Assembly: GCA_003258405.1 (NCBI GenBank)
Contig: QKPN01000019.1
Span: forward strand, 20,500 to 84,499
From: Rhodobacteraceae bacterium DSL-40
GTDB lineage: Bacteria; Pseudomonadota; Alphaproteobacteria; Rhodobacterales; Rhodobacteraceae
DNA length: 64,000 bases
Direction: 5' to 3'
The translations under genes and the position numbers were made by a program. This document shows, in pieces, positions 56,879 to 64,000 of this stretch (within the stretch, counting starts at the first letter, position 1; every line of letters begins with the position of its first letter). The notes beneath the pieces were generated by a model. That model made no database searches. It worked only from the letters and a program-made list of their open reading frames with translations, and was not told the DNA's origin.

Positions 56879-57629
56879 CGTCGGCAACACCAACACCGTC
56901 TTTGCGATCCATGACGGGCGCGAGATCATCGCCGAGTGGCGCTGCGCCACGGAGCATCAGCGGACGGCGGACGAGTATTTCGTCTGGCTCCAGCAGCTGC
57001 GGGAATTTCACGGCATCACCGGCGAGATCCTCTCGGTCGTGATCTCCTCCGTGGTGCCGCGGGTGGTGTTCAATCTGCGGGTGCTCTCGGACCGGTATTA
57101 CCGCTGCCGCCCGCTGGTCGTCGGCAAGCCCGACGTCCGGCTCGGGGTGCCGGTGCGGGTGGATCCGACGACGACGGTGGGGGCGGACCGGCTGGTCAAC
57201 ACGGTCGGGGCGCATGATCGCTATGGTGGCAATCTCATCGTGGTGGATTTCGGCACCGCCACGACATTCGATGTTGTCGGTGCGGATGGCGCCTATGAGG
57301 GCGGGGTGATCTCGCCGGGCGTCAACCTCTCGCTCAAGGCGCTGCATGACGCCGCCGCCGCCCTTCCGCATATCGATGTGACGAAACCCGCGCAGGTTGT
57401 CGGCACGAATACGCTTGCCTGCATGCAGTCGGGTGTGTTCTGGGGATATGTGGGTCTGATCGAGGGCATCTGTGCCCGGATCCGGGAAGAACGCGGCATC
57501 CCGATGACCGTCATCGGAACCGGCGGCCTGTCGACCCTTTTCGCCCAGGGTACGGATGTCCTGGAGATCATCGATACAAAACTGACGATCCACGGCCTCG
57601 TGTTGATCGACCGACTGAACAGAGAGTGA
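56862..57629 (+). CDS. coaX: Type III pantothenate kinase
   Basis: A 255-residue kinase that phosphorylates pantothenate, the first step of coenzyme A synthesis, in the type III (CoaX) form. LLAIDVGNTNTVFAIHDG is the ATP-binding block, GADRLVNTVGAHDRYGGNLI and VDFGTATTFDVV follow, with GGVISPGVNLS the third block. Type III enzymes are usually not inhibited by CoA. ATG 56862 with GGGGAGA upstream, inside the birA end. Confidence 0.96.
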   Translation: MLLAIDVGNTNTVFAIHDGREIIAEWRCATEHQRTADEYFVWLQQLREFHGITGEILSVVISSVVPRVVFNLRVLSDRYYRCRPLVVGKPDVRLGVPVRVDPTTTVGADRLVNTVGAHDRYGGNLIVVDFGTATTFDVVGADGAYEGGVISPGVNLSLKALHDAAAALPHIDVTKPAQVVGTNTLACMQSGVFWGYVGLIEGICARIREERGIPMTVIGTGGLSTLFAQGTDVLEIIDTKLTIHGLVLIDRLNRE

Positions 57630-57640
57630 GACCGCCCCGT

Positions 57641-59317
57641 ATGCCCGAAAAGAAGAACCGGCTCATCTACCTCCCGCTCGGCGGGGCAGGTGAAATCGGC
57701 ATGAACATGTATGTCTACGGCTACGGTCCCGAAGGGCAGGAGCGGCTGATCCTTGTCGATGTCGGCGTGACCTTCGGCGACATGGAAAGCTCGCCGGGCA
57801 TCGATCTCATCATGGCGGACCCCTCCTGGGTGCAGGCCCGCGCCGACCGGCTCGAGGGGATCTTCATCACCCATGGCCATGAGGATCATGTGGGTGCGCT
57901 CGGCCATCTCTGGCCGCGGCTGAAGGCGCCGGTTCACGCGCGCCGCTTCACCGCCGCGCTGGCGCAGGACAAGATGGAACGCGCGGGGCTCGATGTGCTG
58001 GAGGTGCGGCAGGAGGCGCCCTGGCCACACATGGTGCAGGCCGGGCCGTTCCGCGTCGGCTTCGTGCCGGTGTCGCATTCGATCCCGGAATCCTCGAGCC
58101 TGCTGATCGAGACGCCGGCGGGGCGCATCCTGCACACGGGCGATTTCAAGGTCGATGCCGATCCGGTGGTGGGCGAGCCCTTCTCGCCGGAGACCTTCCG
58201 CGCGATCGGGGACCAGGGGGTTCGCGCGCTGATCTGCGATTCGACCAATGTCTTCAACACGCATCCGGGGCGTTCGGAATCGCTTCTGGCGCAGCCGATC
58301 CGTGATCTGATCGCCTCGGCGGAGGGCATGGTGGTCGCGACGACCTTTGCCTCGAACGTCGCACGGCTCAAGACGCTGGCGGAGGCCGGGCGCGCGGCGG
58401 GCCGGCAGGTCGTCGTGGTCGGGCGCGCCATGTCGACGATGCTGCGCAATGCGCAGGTCACCGAGATTCTCGAGAGCTTCCCGCCGCTCCTCGATCCGAT
58501 CGACGCGGCCGACCGGCCGCGGAGCGAGCTTCTGGTGCTGGCAACCGGCAGCCAGGGCGAGCGGCGCGCGGCGACGGCGCAGCTCGCGAACGGCCGCTAC
58601 ATGGGAATGGAGCTCAAGGCCGGGGACATGTTCCTGTTCTCGTCGAAGACGATTCCCGGCAACGAGGTCGCGGTGGCGCGGATTCTCAACCAGCTCAGCG
58701 AAAAGGGCGTGAAGGTGGTGGACGAGAGCGGCGGGCTCTATCACGTCTCCGGCCATCCCAACCGACCCGATCTCGAAACGATGCACGATCTCGTCCGGCC
58801 CGACGTGCTGGTGCCGATGCATGGCGAGCACCGTCATCTCTCGACCCATGCCGAGCTTGGCGAGAGCCGGGGGCTGAAGGCCATCGTGGCGCCGAACGGG
58901 ACGATGCTGGATCTGGCGGCGGAAACGCCGATGGTTGTCGAGCATGTCGAGACCGGGCGGGTCTATCTTGACGGCACGCAGCTCATCGGGGCGCTCGACG
59001 GCGTGGTGCGCGAGCGCCTGCGGATGGCGATGCGCGGCGCGGTGGTCGTGAGCATCATCATCGACGAAAGCGGGCGGCCGCTCGGCGGCGTCTGGGTCGA
59101 GGGCATGGGGCTGCCGGATGATCCCAAGCTGCGGGACGGGCTCGAAGGAACGCTGGAGGCCGAGATCGAGGCGGTGCTTTCGCGCGCGAACCGTTCGGTG
59201 ATCGGGGACGACGATGCGCTCGAGGAGCTGGTGCAGCGCACCTGCTCGCGTCTCTGCAATACCACGATCGGCAAGAAGCCGGTCTGCCGGGTGATGATCA
59301 GCCGTCTCGAAGCCTGA
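57641..59317 (+). CDS. rnj: Ribonuclease J
   Basis: A 558-residue metallo-beta-lactamase-fold RNase with 5'-3' exonuclease and endonuclease activity, used for mRNA decay and rRNA processing in alphaproteobacteria alongside RNase E. Zinc ligands are in THGHEDHVGALGH (His78 to His83), then HTGDFKVDADPV; MHGEHRHLSTHAELG is in the beta-CASP part and a C-terminal domain completes it. ATG 57641. Ends the nuo-birA-coaX-rnj cluster at a bidirectional terminator. Confidence 0.95.
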   Translation: MPEKKNRLIYLPLGGAGEIGMNMYVYGYGPEGQERLILVDVGVTFGDMESSPGIDLIMADPSWVQARADRLEGIFITHGHEDHVGALGHLWPRLKAPVHARRFTAALAQDKMERAGLDVLEVRQEAPWPHMVQAGPFRVGFVPVSHSIPESSSLLIETPAGRILHTGDFKVDADPVVGEPFSPETFRAIGDQGVRALICDSTNVFNTHPGRSESLLAQPIRDLIASAEGMVVATTFASNVARLKTLAEAGRAAGRQVVVVGRAMSTMLRNAQVTEILESFPPLLDPIDAADRPRSELLVLATGSQGERRAATAQLANGRYMGMELKAGDMFLFSSKTIPGNEVAVARILNQLSEKGVKVVDESGGLYHVSGHPNRPDLETMHDLVRPDVLVPMHGEHRHLSTHAELGESRGLKAIVAPNGTMLDLAAETPMVVEHVETGRVYLDGTQLIGALDGVVRERLRMAMRGAVVVSIIIDESGRPLGGVWVEGMGLPDDPKLRDGLEGTLEAEIEAVLSRANRSVIGDDDALEELVQRTCSRLCNTTIGKKPVCRVMISRLEA

Positions 59318-59362
59318 GACGGCGGCCCTTCAGGGGCGGGACGACCCTTGATGTTTCAAAGA

Positions 59363-59399
59363 AAAAACGGTCCGGACTGAAACAGTCCGGACCGTTTTT
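59363..59399. terminator. Bidirectional intrinsic terminator
   Basis: AAAAACGGTCCGGACTG-AAA-CAGTCCGGACCGTTTTT: a perfect 17-base stem with a 3-base loop and T-runs in both directions. It ends rnj on the plus strand and the RNA helicase on the minus strand. Confidence 0.95.
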
Positions 59400-59417
59400 C
59401 CTGATTCCCTGAATGGA

Positions 59418-61034
59418 TCAGGCCGCGGCGGAGGGAGATGCGTCCGCGGATTCGGCTTCCGTGGCCGGAGCCGGCTCCGTGGCAACCTTCTTGCGGCGCG
59501 ATTGCGTGCTGCGGCGGGGCTTGCGGGCCGCCGGTTTCTTCTCTTCGGCGGCAGTTTCCACCACGGCTTCTTCCGGCGCTTCGGCCGTTGCGACCTCGTC
59601 GGCCTCGGCCGGGGCGCCGCGGAAATCGCGAAGCAGGAAGGCGGGGACATGATCGCCCATGCCGACGATCCGGCCCCCGGAGTCGCGGCCACCATCGCGG
59701 CCCCTCGAGCGGCCTTCGCCGCGGGGGGCGCGCTGCTGCTGCGGCGCCGGTGTGGCGGCGGCGGCCGGAGCCGCGGCGGTGCTGCTTTCGCCTTCGGAGC
59801 GGCGGCGGCTGCGCGATGCGGAGCGGCGCTCCCGGACAGGGGCCTCCGTATCCTGCGCGTCCGCGGCCTCGGCCCGGGCAGAGCCCGCAAGCGGGCTTTC
59901 GGTGCGCGGGATGGTCTTTTTCACCAGCTCCTCGATCTTCGCGAGGTATTTTTCCTCATGCGGCAGGCAGAGGGTGATGGACTTGCCGGCGCGGCCGGCG
60001 CGGCCCGTCCGGCCGATGCGGTGGACATAGTCTTCCGAATGGATCGGCACGTCGTAGTTGAAGACGTGGCTCACATTCGGGATGTCGAGGCCGCGTGCGG
60101 CAACGTCGGAGGCGATGAGGAGCTTGAGGCCGCCATCGCGGAAGCTGCCGAGGATCTGCATCCGGAGCTTCTGGTCTAGGTCGCCGTGCAGGGCGGAGGC
60201 GTCGAAGCCGTGCCGCTTGAGCGATTTCGCGACGATATCAACGTCGCGCTTGCGGTTGCAGAAGATGATGCCGTTGGTCAGCGCATCGCCCTCGGCGGAG
60301 ATGAGGCGGCGAAGCACGTCGCGCTTCTCGCTGTCGGCGCGATCCTTGCGGGACGGCTTGTGTTCGCAGACCGACTGCTCGATCGTCTCGGAGGTGGTTG
60401 CCTGGCGGGCCACCTCGACGCGGACCGGATTGTGGAGAAACTCCTCGGTGATCCGGGTGATCTCCGGGGCCATGGTGGCCGAGAAGAAGAGCGTCTGGCG
60501 GGTGAAGGGCACCAACTTGAAGATGCGCTCGATGTCGGGGATGAAGCCCATGTCGAGCATGCGGTCGGCTTCATCGACGACCATGATCTGCACGCCGGTG
60601 AGCATGAGCTTGCCCCGCTCGAAATGGTCGAGCAGGCGGCCGGGCGTCGCGATCAGCACATCGACGCCGCGGTCGATCAGCCGGTCCTGATCCTTGAAGG
60701 AGACGCCACCGATCAGCAGGGCCATGGAGAGCTTGAGGTGGGCCGAGTATTTCTCGAAATTCTCGGCAACCTGGGCCGCGAGCTCGCGCGTCGGGGCGAG
60801 GACGAGGCTCCGCGGCATCCGGGCCCGGGCGCGCCCCTGCGAGAGGGAGCAGAGCATGGGCAGAACGAACGAGGCCGTCTTGCCGGTGCCGGTCTGGGCG
60901 ATGCCGAGCACGTCGCGCCCTTCGAGGGCATGCGGAATGGCCTGGGCCTGAATCGGCGTGGGGATGGTGTAACCGGATTCGGTTACGGCCTGAAGAACTC
61001 GAGGATCGAGCGAAAGGTCTTCGAAACTTGTCAT
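59418..61034 (-). CDS. DEAD-box RNA helicase, RhlE-like
   Basis: A 538-residue ATP-dependent RNA helicase. Two RecA domains (1 to about 370) carry AQTGTGKT (46-53), PTRELA, TPGRL, DEAD (154-157), SAT (185-187) and HRIGRTGRAGR. The C-terminal 165 residues are low-complexity, Arg/Ser/Ala/Glu-rich and include a GDHVPAFLLRDFRG patch. Such helicases aid ribosome assembly and RNA decay; proximity to rnj fits but is not proof. ATG 61034 (TTG 61037 precedes it). Confidence 0.93.
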   Translation of the reverse strand: MTSFEDLSLDPRVLQAVTESGYTIPTPIQAQAIPHALEGRDVLGIAQTGTGKTASFVLPMLCSLSQGRARARMPRSLVLAPTRELAAQVAENFEKYSAHLKLSMALLIGGVSFKDQDRLIDRGVDVLIATPGRLLDHFERGKLMLTGVQIMVVDEADRMLDMGFIPDIERIFKLVPFTRQTLFFSATMAPEITRITEEFLHNPVRVEVARQATTSETIEQSVCEHKPSRKDRADSEKRDVLRRLISAEGDALTNGIIFCNRKRDVDIVAKSLKRHGFDASALHGDLDQKLRMQILGSFRDGGLKLLIASDVAARGLDIPNVSHVFNYDVPIHSEDYVHRIGRTGRAGRAGKSITLCLPHEEKYLAKIEELVKKTIPRTESPLAGSARAEAADAQDTEAPVRERRSASRSRRRSEGESSTAAAPAAAATPAPQQQRAPRGEGRSRGRDGGRDSGGRIVGMGDHVPAFLLRDFRGAPAEADEVATAEAPEEAVVETAAEEKKPAARKPRRSTQSRRKKVATEPAPATEAESADASPSAAA

Positions 61035-61124
61035 CAAGACTCGCGTGTTTGAGATTGCGGTCGATACGGCCGCAGATCACCACGCGGCCCGGCCTCCGTA
61101 TTGAGGCCCTACATTGATATGAGC

Positions 61125-61153
61125 CCAATATCGCACTTGCGGAAAAAAGTCAA
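61125..61153 (-). promoter_or_regulatory. Putative promoter of the RNA helicase gene
   Basis: On the minus strand: TTGACT (61153-61148), 17-base spacer, TATTGG (61130-61125), giving a leader of about 85 bases before ATG 61034. Confidence 0.5.
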
Positions 61154-61308
61154 TCCTCGCCCGGAGAACGCCCATGCGACGCTATTTCCGGGAGGAAATA
61201 ATGGATCCGAAGCGGCCCCGATTCCGTTGTATCCGGAGTGACCAGCACGAGCTTTGCCGAGACGGGATCGGCGCGCCAGGCAAATTTCCGTGCGTGACAA
61301 GGAGACCC

Positions 61309-62295
61309 ATGGTGGACAGTTCAGTTTCGGTGACGGCTTCTGCGGCACAGGCGGCCGTGACGCCACGCCGGGAGGACGATATCTGCGTGATCCTCAACAC
61401 GCGATCCGGCAAGAAGCGCCAGGAAGTCGCGCGGGAGCTCGAACGGCTTTTCGCCGCGCATTCCGGGCGGGTCGACATCCGGTCGCTCAACTCGGGCCGC
61501 GAGGTGGATGGGGCGGCGCGCGCGGCGGTGGAGGAAGGCTTCGGCACCATCGTTGCCGCCGGCGGCGATGGCACGATCTGCGGCATCGCGGCGCGCGTTG
61601 CCGGGTCGGACAGCCGGTTCGGGGTCCTGCCGCTCGGCACGTTCAACTATTTCGCCCGCTCGCTCGATCTGCCCGAAGAGCTCGAGGCGGCCGTCGATGT
61701 CGTGCGGCGGGGGGACGAACGCGGGATGGGGCTCGGCGAGGTGAATGGCGCCGCCTTCCTCAACAATGCCAGCATCGGCGCCTATGCGATGATCCTGCAG
61801 CGACGCGAGCGGATCTATCAGCGCTGGGGCCGGAGCCGGATTGCCGCCTACTGGTCGGTGGTGACGACCCTGCTGCGGCTGCGCTCGTCGCAGCGGATGC
61901 AGGTGAGCGTGGACGGCGAGACCCGGACGCTGCGCTCGCCGCTCATCTTCATTGCGGCCAATGCCTTCCAGCTCGAGGTCTTCAACCTGCCCGGTGGGGA
62001 TTGCGTCGAGGAGGGCAAGTTCGCGCTCTTCGTTGCTCCGGACCGGACCGGACCGGCGCTGCTTGCCTATGCCTTCCGGCTGGCCTTCCGCGGCATGCAG
62101 GAGGGACGGGATTTCACCCTGCTCCGCGGGCAGGAGATCGTGATCGACACCGCCCGCAAGCGGATGCTCGTTGCGCGCGATGGCGAGAAGGCGCGGATGA
62201 CGGGGCCCTTCACCTTCCGGTATCACCGCGACGCGTTGCGCGTGATCGTGCCGCGGGCCACCGGTGAGGGCGAGGGCGAGGGCGAGGCGGAATGA
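61309..62295 (+). CDS. Diacylglycerol kinase-family lipid kinase
   Basis: A 328-residue protein of the DagK/YegS/LCB5 lipid kinase fold: VILNTRSGKKR at the start, the nucleotide loop AAGGDGTICGIA (GGDGT 85-89), VLPLGTFNYFARSLDLP, and a second domain with VNGAAFLNNASIGAYA. It would phosphorylate a lipid; substrate unknown. ATG 61309 follows AAGGAGA. An upstream in-frame ATG 61201 with a very strong GGGAGGAAATA would add 36 residues without family similarity. Overlaps the next gene by four bases. Confidence 0.88.
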   Translation: MVDSSVSVTASAAQAAVTPRREDDICVILNTRSGKKRQEVARELERLFAAHSGRVDIRSLNSGREVDGAARAAVEEGFGTIVAAGGDGTICGIAARVAGSDSRFGVLPLGTFNYFARSLDLPEELEAAVDVVRRGDERGMGLGEVNGAAFLNNASIGAYAMILQRRERIYQRWGRSRIAAYWSVVTTLLRLRSSQRMQVSVDGETRTLRSPLIFIAANAFQLEVFNLPGGDCVEEGKFALFVAPDRTGPALLAYAFRLAFRGMQEGRDFTLLRGQEIVIDTARKRMLVARDGEKARMTGPFTFRYHRDALRVIVPRATGEGEGEGEAE

Positions 62296-63098
62296 GGCGG
62301 ATCATTCATCTTTCCGACCTGCATTTCGGGCGGACCCGGCCGGAGCTTCTCGAGCCGCTGCTCGCAGTGATCCGCGATCTCGAGCCGGATCTCGTCGCGC
62401 TGTCGGGCGATCTGACCCAGCGGGCGCGGCGCAGCCAGTTCGGTGCGGCGCGCGCGTTCCTCGACCGGCTCGATCTGCACTGGCTGGCCGTGCCGGGAAA
62501 TCATGACGTGCCGCTCTATAATGTGCCGCTGCGGCTGACCGATCCGTTCTCGGGCTACCGCCGCCGGATCTCGCGCGATCTCGAACCGGTCTATGTGGAT
62601 GAGGAGATCGCCGTCGTCGGGCTCAACACGGTCGATCCGTTGGCCTGGCAGCGGGGCAGGGTGACGCCGGGCGACATTGCCCGCGCCGCGGAGCGGGCGG
62701 GACGGGCGCCGGTGAAGATCCTCATGGCGCACCATCCGTTCAAGCATGTGCCGGACGAGCCGAAGGCCCTGATGAAGGGGGCGCCGGAGGGGCTCGAGGC
62801 GCTCGCGCGCACCGGGTTCGATGTGGTGCTTGCCGGGCATCTGCATGCCTGGCGGGTCGAGCCGGTGACAGCCCGGCTCGAGGACGCACGCACGCTTCAG
62901 GTGCAGGCGGGCACCGGGCTTTCGACCCGGTTGCGCGGGGAAGAGAACGATTTCAATCTCCTGACGATCGATGGCGAGACCCTCACCGTGTTGCGCTATG
63001 CAACAGAGGAAGGCGCGGAGGGATTCGAGCCCGTCGCCAGCCGGTGCTTCGAACGCGCGGGGGAGCGCTGGAAGATCTGTGACGGCGCGCAAAAATAG
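62292..63098 (+). CDS. Calcineurin-like metallophosphoesterase
   Basis: A 268-residue di-metal phosphoesterase of the CpdA/Icc-like type. The metal motifs are DLHFG (Asp9, His11), GDLT (Asp40), GNHD (Asn70, His71), AHHPF and GHLHAW. Possible substrates include cyclic nucleotides or phospholipid-linked phosphates; the coupling to the lipid kinase gene (ATGA overlap) favours a lipid-related role, but this is inference. Ends in TAG at 63096-63098. Confidence 0.9.
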   Translation: MRRIIHLSDLHFGRTRPELLEPLLAVIRDLEPDLVALSGDLTQRARRSQFGAARAFLDRLDLHWLAVPGNHDVPLYNVPLRLTDPFSGYRRRISRDLEPVYVDEEIAVVGLNTVDPLAWQRGRVTPGDIARAAERAGRAPVKILMAHHPFKHVPDEPKALMKGAPEGLEALARTGFDVVLAGHLHAWRVEPVTARLEDARTLQVQAGTGLSTRLRGEENDFNLLTIDGETLTVLRYATEEGAEGFEPVASRCFERAGERWKICDGAQK

Positions 63099-63226
63099 GG
63101 AAAACTTCATCCAGTTTTTACGCAGCTTGGATCGGATGCCTGGAGAATGGCTTCCGAAGCAGGCGGATTTTCCAAGGGGCGCGGGCGCGGCTGGAACCCG
63201 CGTTCAGCCTGTTCGCGGCGGCAGGG

Positions 63227-63255
63227 TTTTCGTGTGCGCCGCAGCGGTGTATAGG
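63227..63255 (+). promoter_or_regulatory. Possible fpr promoter
   Basis: TTTTCG (63227-63232), 17-base spacer, TATAGG (63250-63255), about 30 bases before the fpr ATG. The -35 match is weak. Confidence 0.35.
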
Positions 63256-63281
63256 CGGTGCCATTCGAGGAGAGTATCGAG

Positions 63282-64000
63282 ATGAATCAGGAAGTATCGA
63301 AGGCGCTGCGTGGTGTTGCCCTGTTGAAGGTGCGCAACATTCATCACTGGACTGACCGGACCTTCTCGTTCAACTGCGAGCGGCCGCAGAGTTTCCGCTT
63401 CCGCTCCGGCGAATTCGCCATGATCGGCCTGATCGTGGACGGCAAACCGCTTCTGCGCGCGTATTCGATTGCCTCGCCCTCCTGGGACGAAGATCTGGAA
63501 TTCTATTCCATCAAGGTCGACGACGGCCCGCTGACCTCGCGGCTGCAGCACCTCAAGGAAGGCGACGAGATCGTGATGCGGCCGAAGCCCGTCGGCACGC
63601 TTGTCCATGACGCGCTGCTGCCCGGCAAGCGGCTCTTCCTCTTCTCGACCGGCACCGGCATCGCGCCGTTTGCCAGCGTCATCCGCGACCCGGAGACCTA
63701 CGAGAAATTCGATCACGTCATCCTCACGCAGACCTGCCGCGAGGCGCATGAGCTCGACTACGGCAAGCATCTCTGCGAGTCGATCGTGACGCACGAGCTG
63801 CTGAGCGAGATCGTCGGCGACAAGCTCACGCATATCGGCACGACGACGCGCGAGGAGACGCCCTTCATGGGCCGGATGACGGACTGGATCCGCGATGGCC
63901 GTCTGGCCGCGGCCGTGGGCGGTCAGCTCGATCCGGCGACGGACCGGGTGATGATCTGCGGCTCGATGGCGATGCTGCAGGATCACAAGGCGATCTGCGA
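63282..64000 (+). CDS. fpr: Ferredoxin--NADP+ reductase, 3' end outside window
   Basis: The first 239 residues of an FAD enzyme that moves electrons between NADPH and ferredoxin or flavodoxin. RAYSIASPSWDEDLEFYSIK is the FAD-binding region, FLFSTGTGIAPFASVIRDPE the NADP pyrophosphate loop, and VMICGSMAMLQDHKAICE close to the C-terminus; alphaproteobacterial (subclass I) type, usually about 257 residues. In R. capsulatus a homologous FPR is linked to oxidative stress. ATG 63282 follows CGAGGAGAG. The frame is open at the window end. Confidence 0.93.
   Translation, partial: MNQEVSKALRGVALLKVRNIHHWTDRTFSFNCERPQSFRFRSGEFAMIGLIVDGKPLLRAYSIASPSWDEDLEFYSIKVDDGPLTSRLQHLKEGDEIVMRPKPVGTLVHDALLPGKRLFLFSTGTGIAPFASVIRDPETYEKFDHVILTQTCREAHELDYGKHLCESIVTHELLSEIVGDKLTHIGTTTREETPFMGRMTDWIRDGRLAAAVGGQLDPATDRVMICGSMAMLQDHKAIC

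Overview
The window is a high-GC alphaproteobacterial chromosome segment, most likely from the Rhodobacteraceae/Paracoccaceae (Rhodobacterales). Pointers are a CcrM-type methyltransferase, an alphaproteobacterial nuo operon interrupted by small unidentified reading frames, a long-tailed NuoE, RNase J directly after the nuo-birA-coaX block, a membrane-bound pyruvate carboxylase-linked LuxR neighbourhood and a DUF2092 gene. Coding density is high and many genes overlap by 4-10 bases (ATGA or GTGA junctions). Both window ends cut genes: xseA at the left, a ferredoxin-NADP reductase at the right.

Layout. 1-6.5 kb: end of xseA, a cysteine hydrolase divergent from a GlxA-type regulator, a type I sulfatase carrying two in-frame amber codons, then a coupled metallopeptidase/small secreted protein pair. 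6.6-12.4 kb: a glutamyl-tRNA synthetase, thioredoxin 2, a winged-helix/RMF-like protein, DsbA-like thioredoxin, DciA, MutY and a MarR-GNAT fusion. 12.4-15 kb: remnant of an MFS transporter, ccrM, rnhB and tRNA-Arg(CCT). 15-21.3 kb: a VOC protein with divergent TetR regulator, a PPOX flavoprotein, a DUF2092 pair, a ChaA-like exchanger, and a PepSY/cytochrome b561/membrane LuxR operon. 21.4-34.7 kb: pyruvate carboxylase, nuclease, patatin, NAD(P)HX repair enzyme, a site-2-type protease, a protein acetyltransferase of the acyl-CoA synthetase-GNAT type, a CDF exporter and a fused ECF sigma/anti-sigma gene.

34.7-39.5 kb is the glycine cleavage operon gcvT-gcvH-gcvP behind a tandem glycine riboswitch and ended by an intrinsic terminator. 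39.6-56.1 kb is the complete 14-gene nuo operon (complex I) in the order ABC-x-D-x-EF-x-x-GHIJKLMN, where x are four interspersed extra genes: two related small membrane proteins, a small secreted protein and a DUF3291 protein. It is followed by birA, coaX and rnj, closed by a perfect bidirectional terminator shared with a convergent RhlE-like helicase. The last 3 kb hold a lipid kinase, a metallophosphoesterase and fpr.

Most of the window is core metabolism and housekeeping. No phage, insertion sequence or CRISPR array was seen. The unusual items are: an approximately 80-base AT-rich repeat present twice in inverted orientation (5577-5657 and 14941-15021); the two-amber sulfatase; the single-chain sigma/anti-sigma; a cluster of GANTC sites and a long hairpin in front of ccrM; the small genes inside nuo; and an internally deleted MFS gene. 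I see no clear candidate for a wholly new multi-gene system; the closest are the dispersed repeat, the sigma/anti-sigma fusion and the nuo-embedded small proteins.
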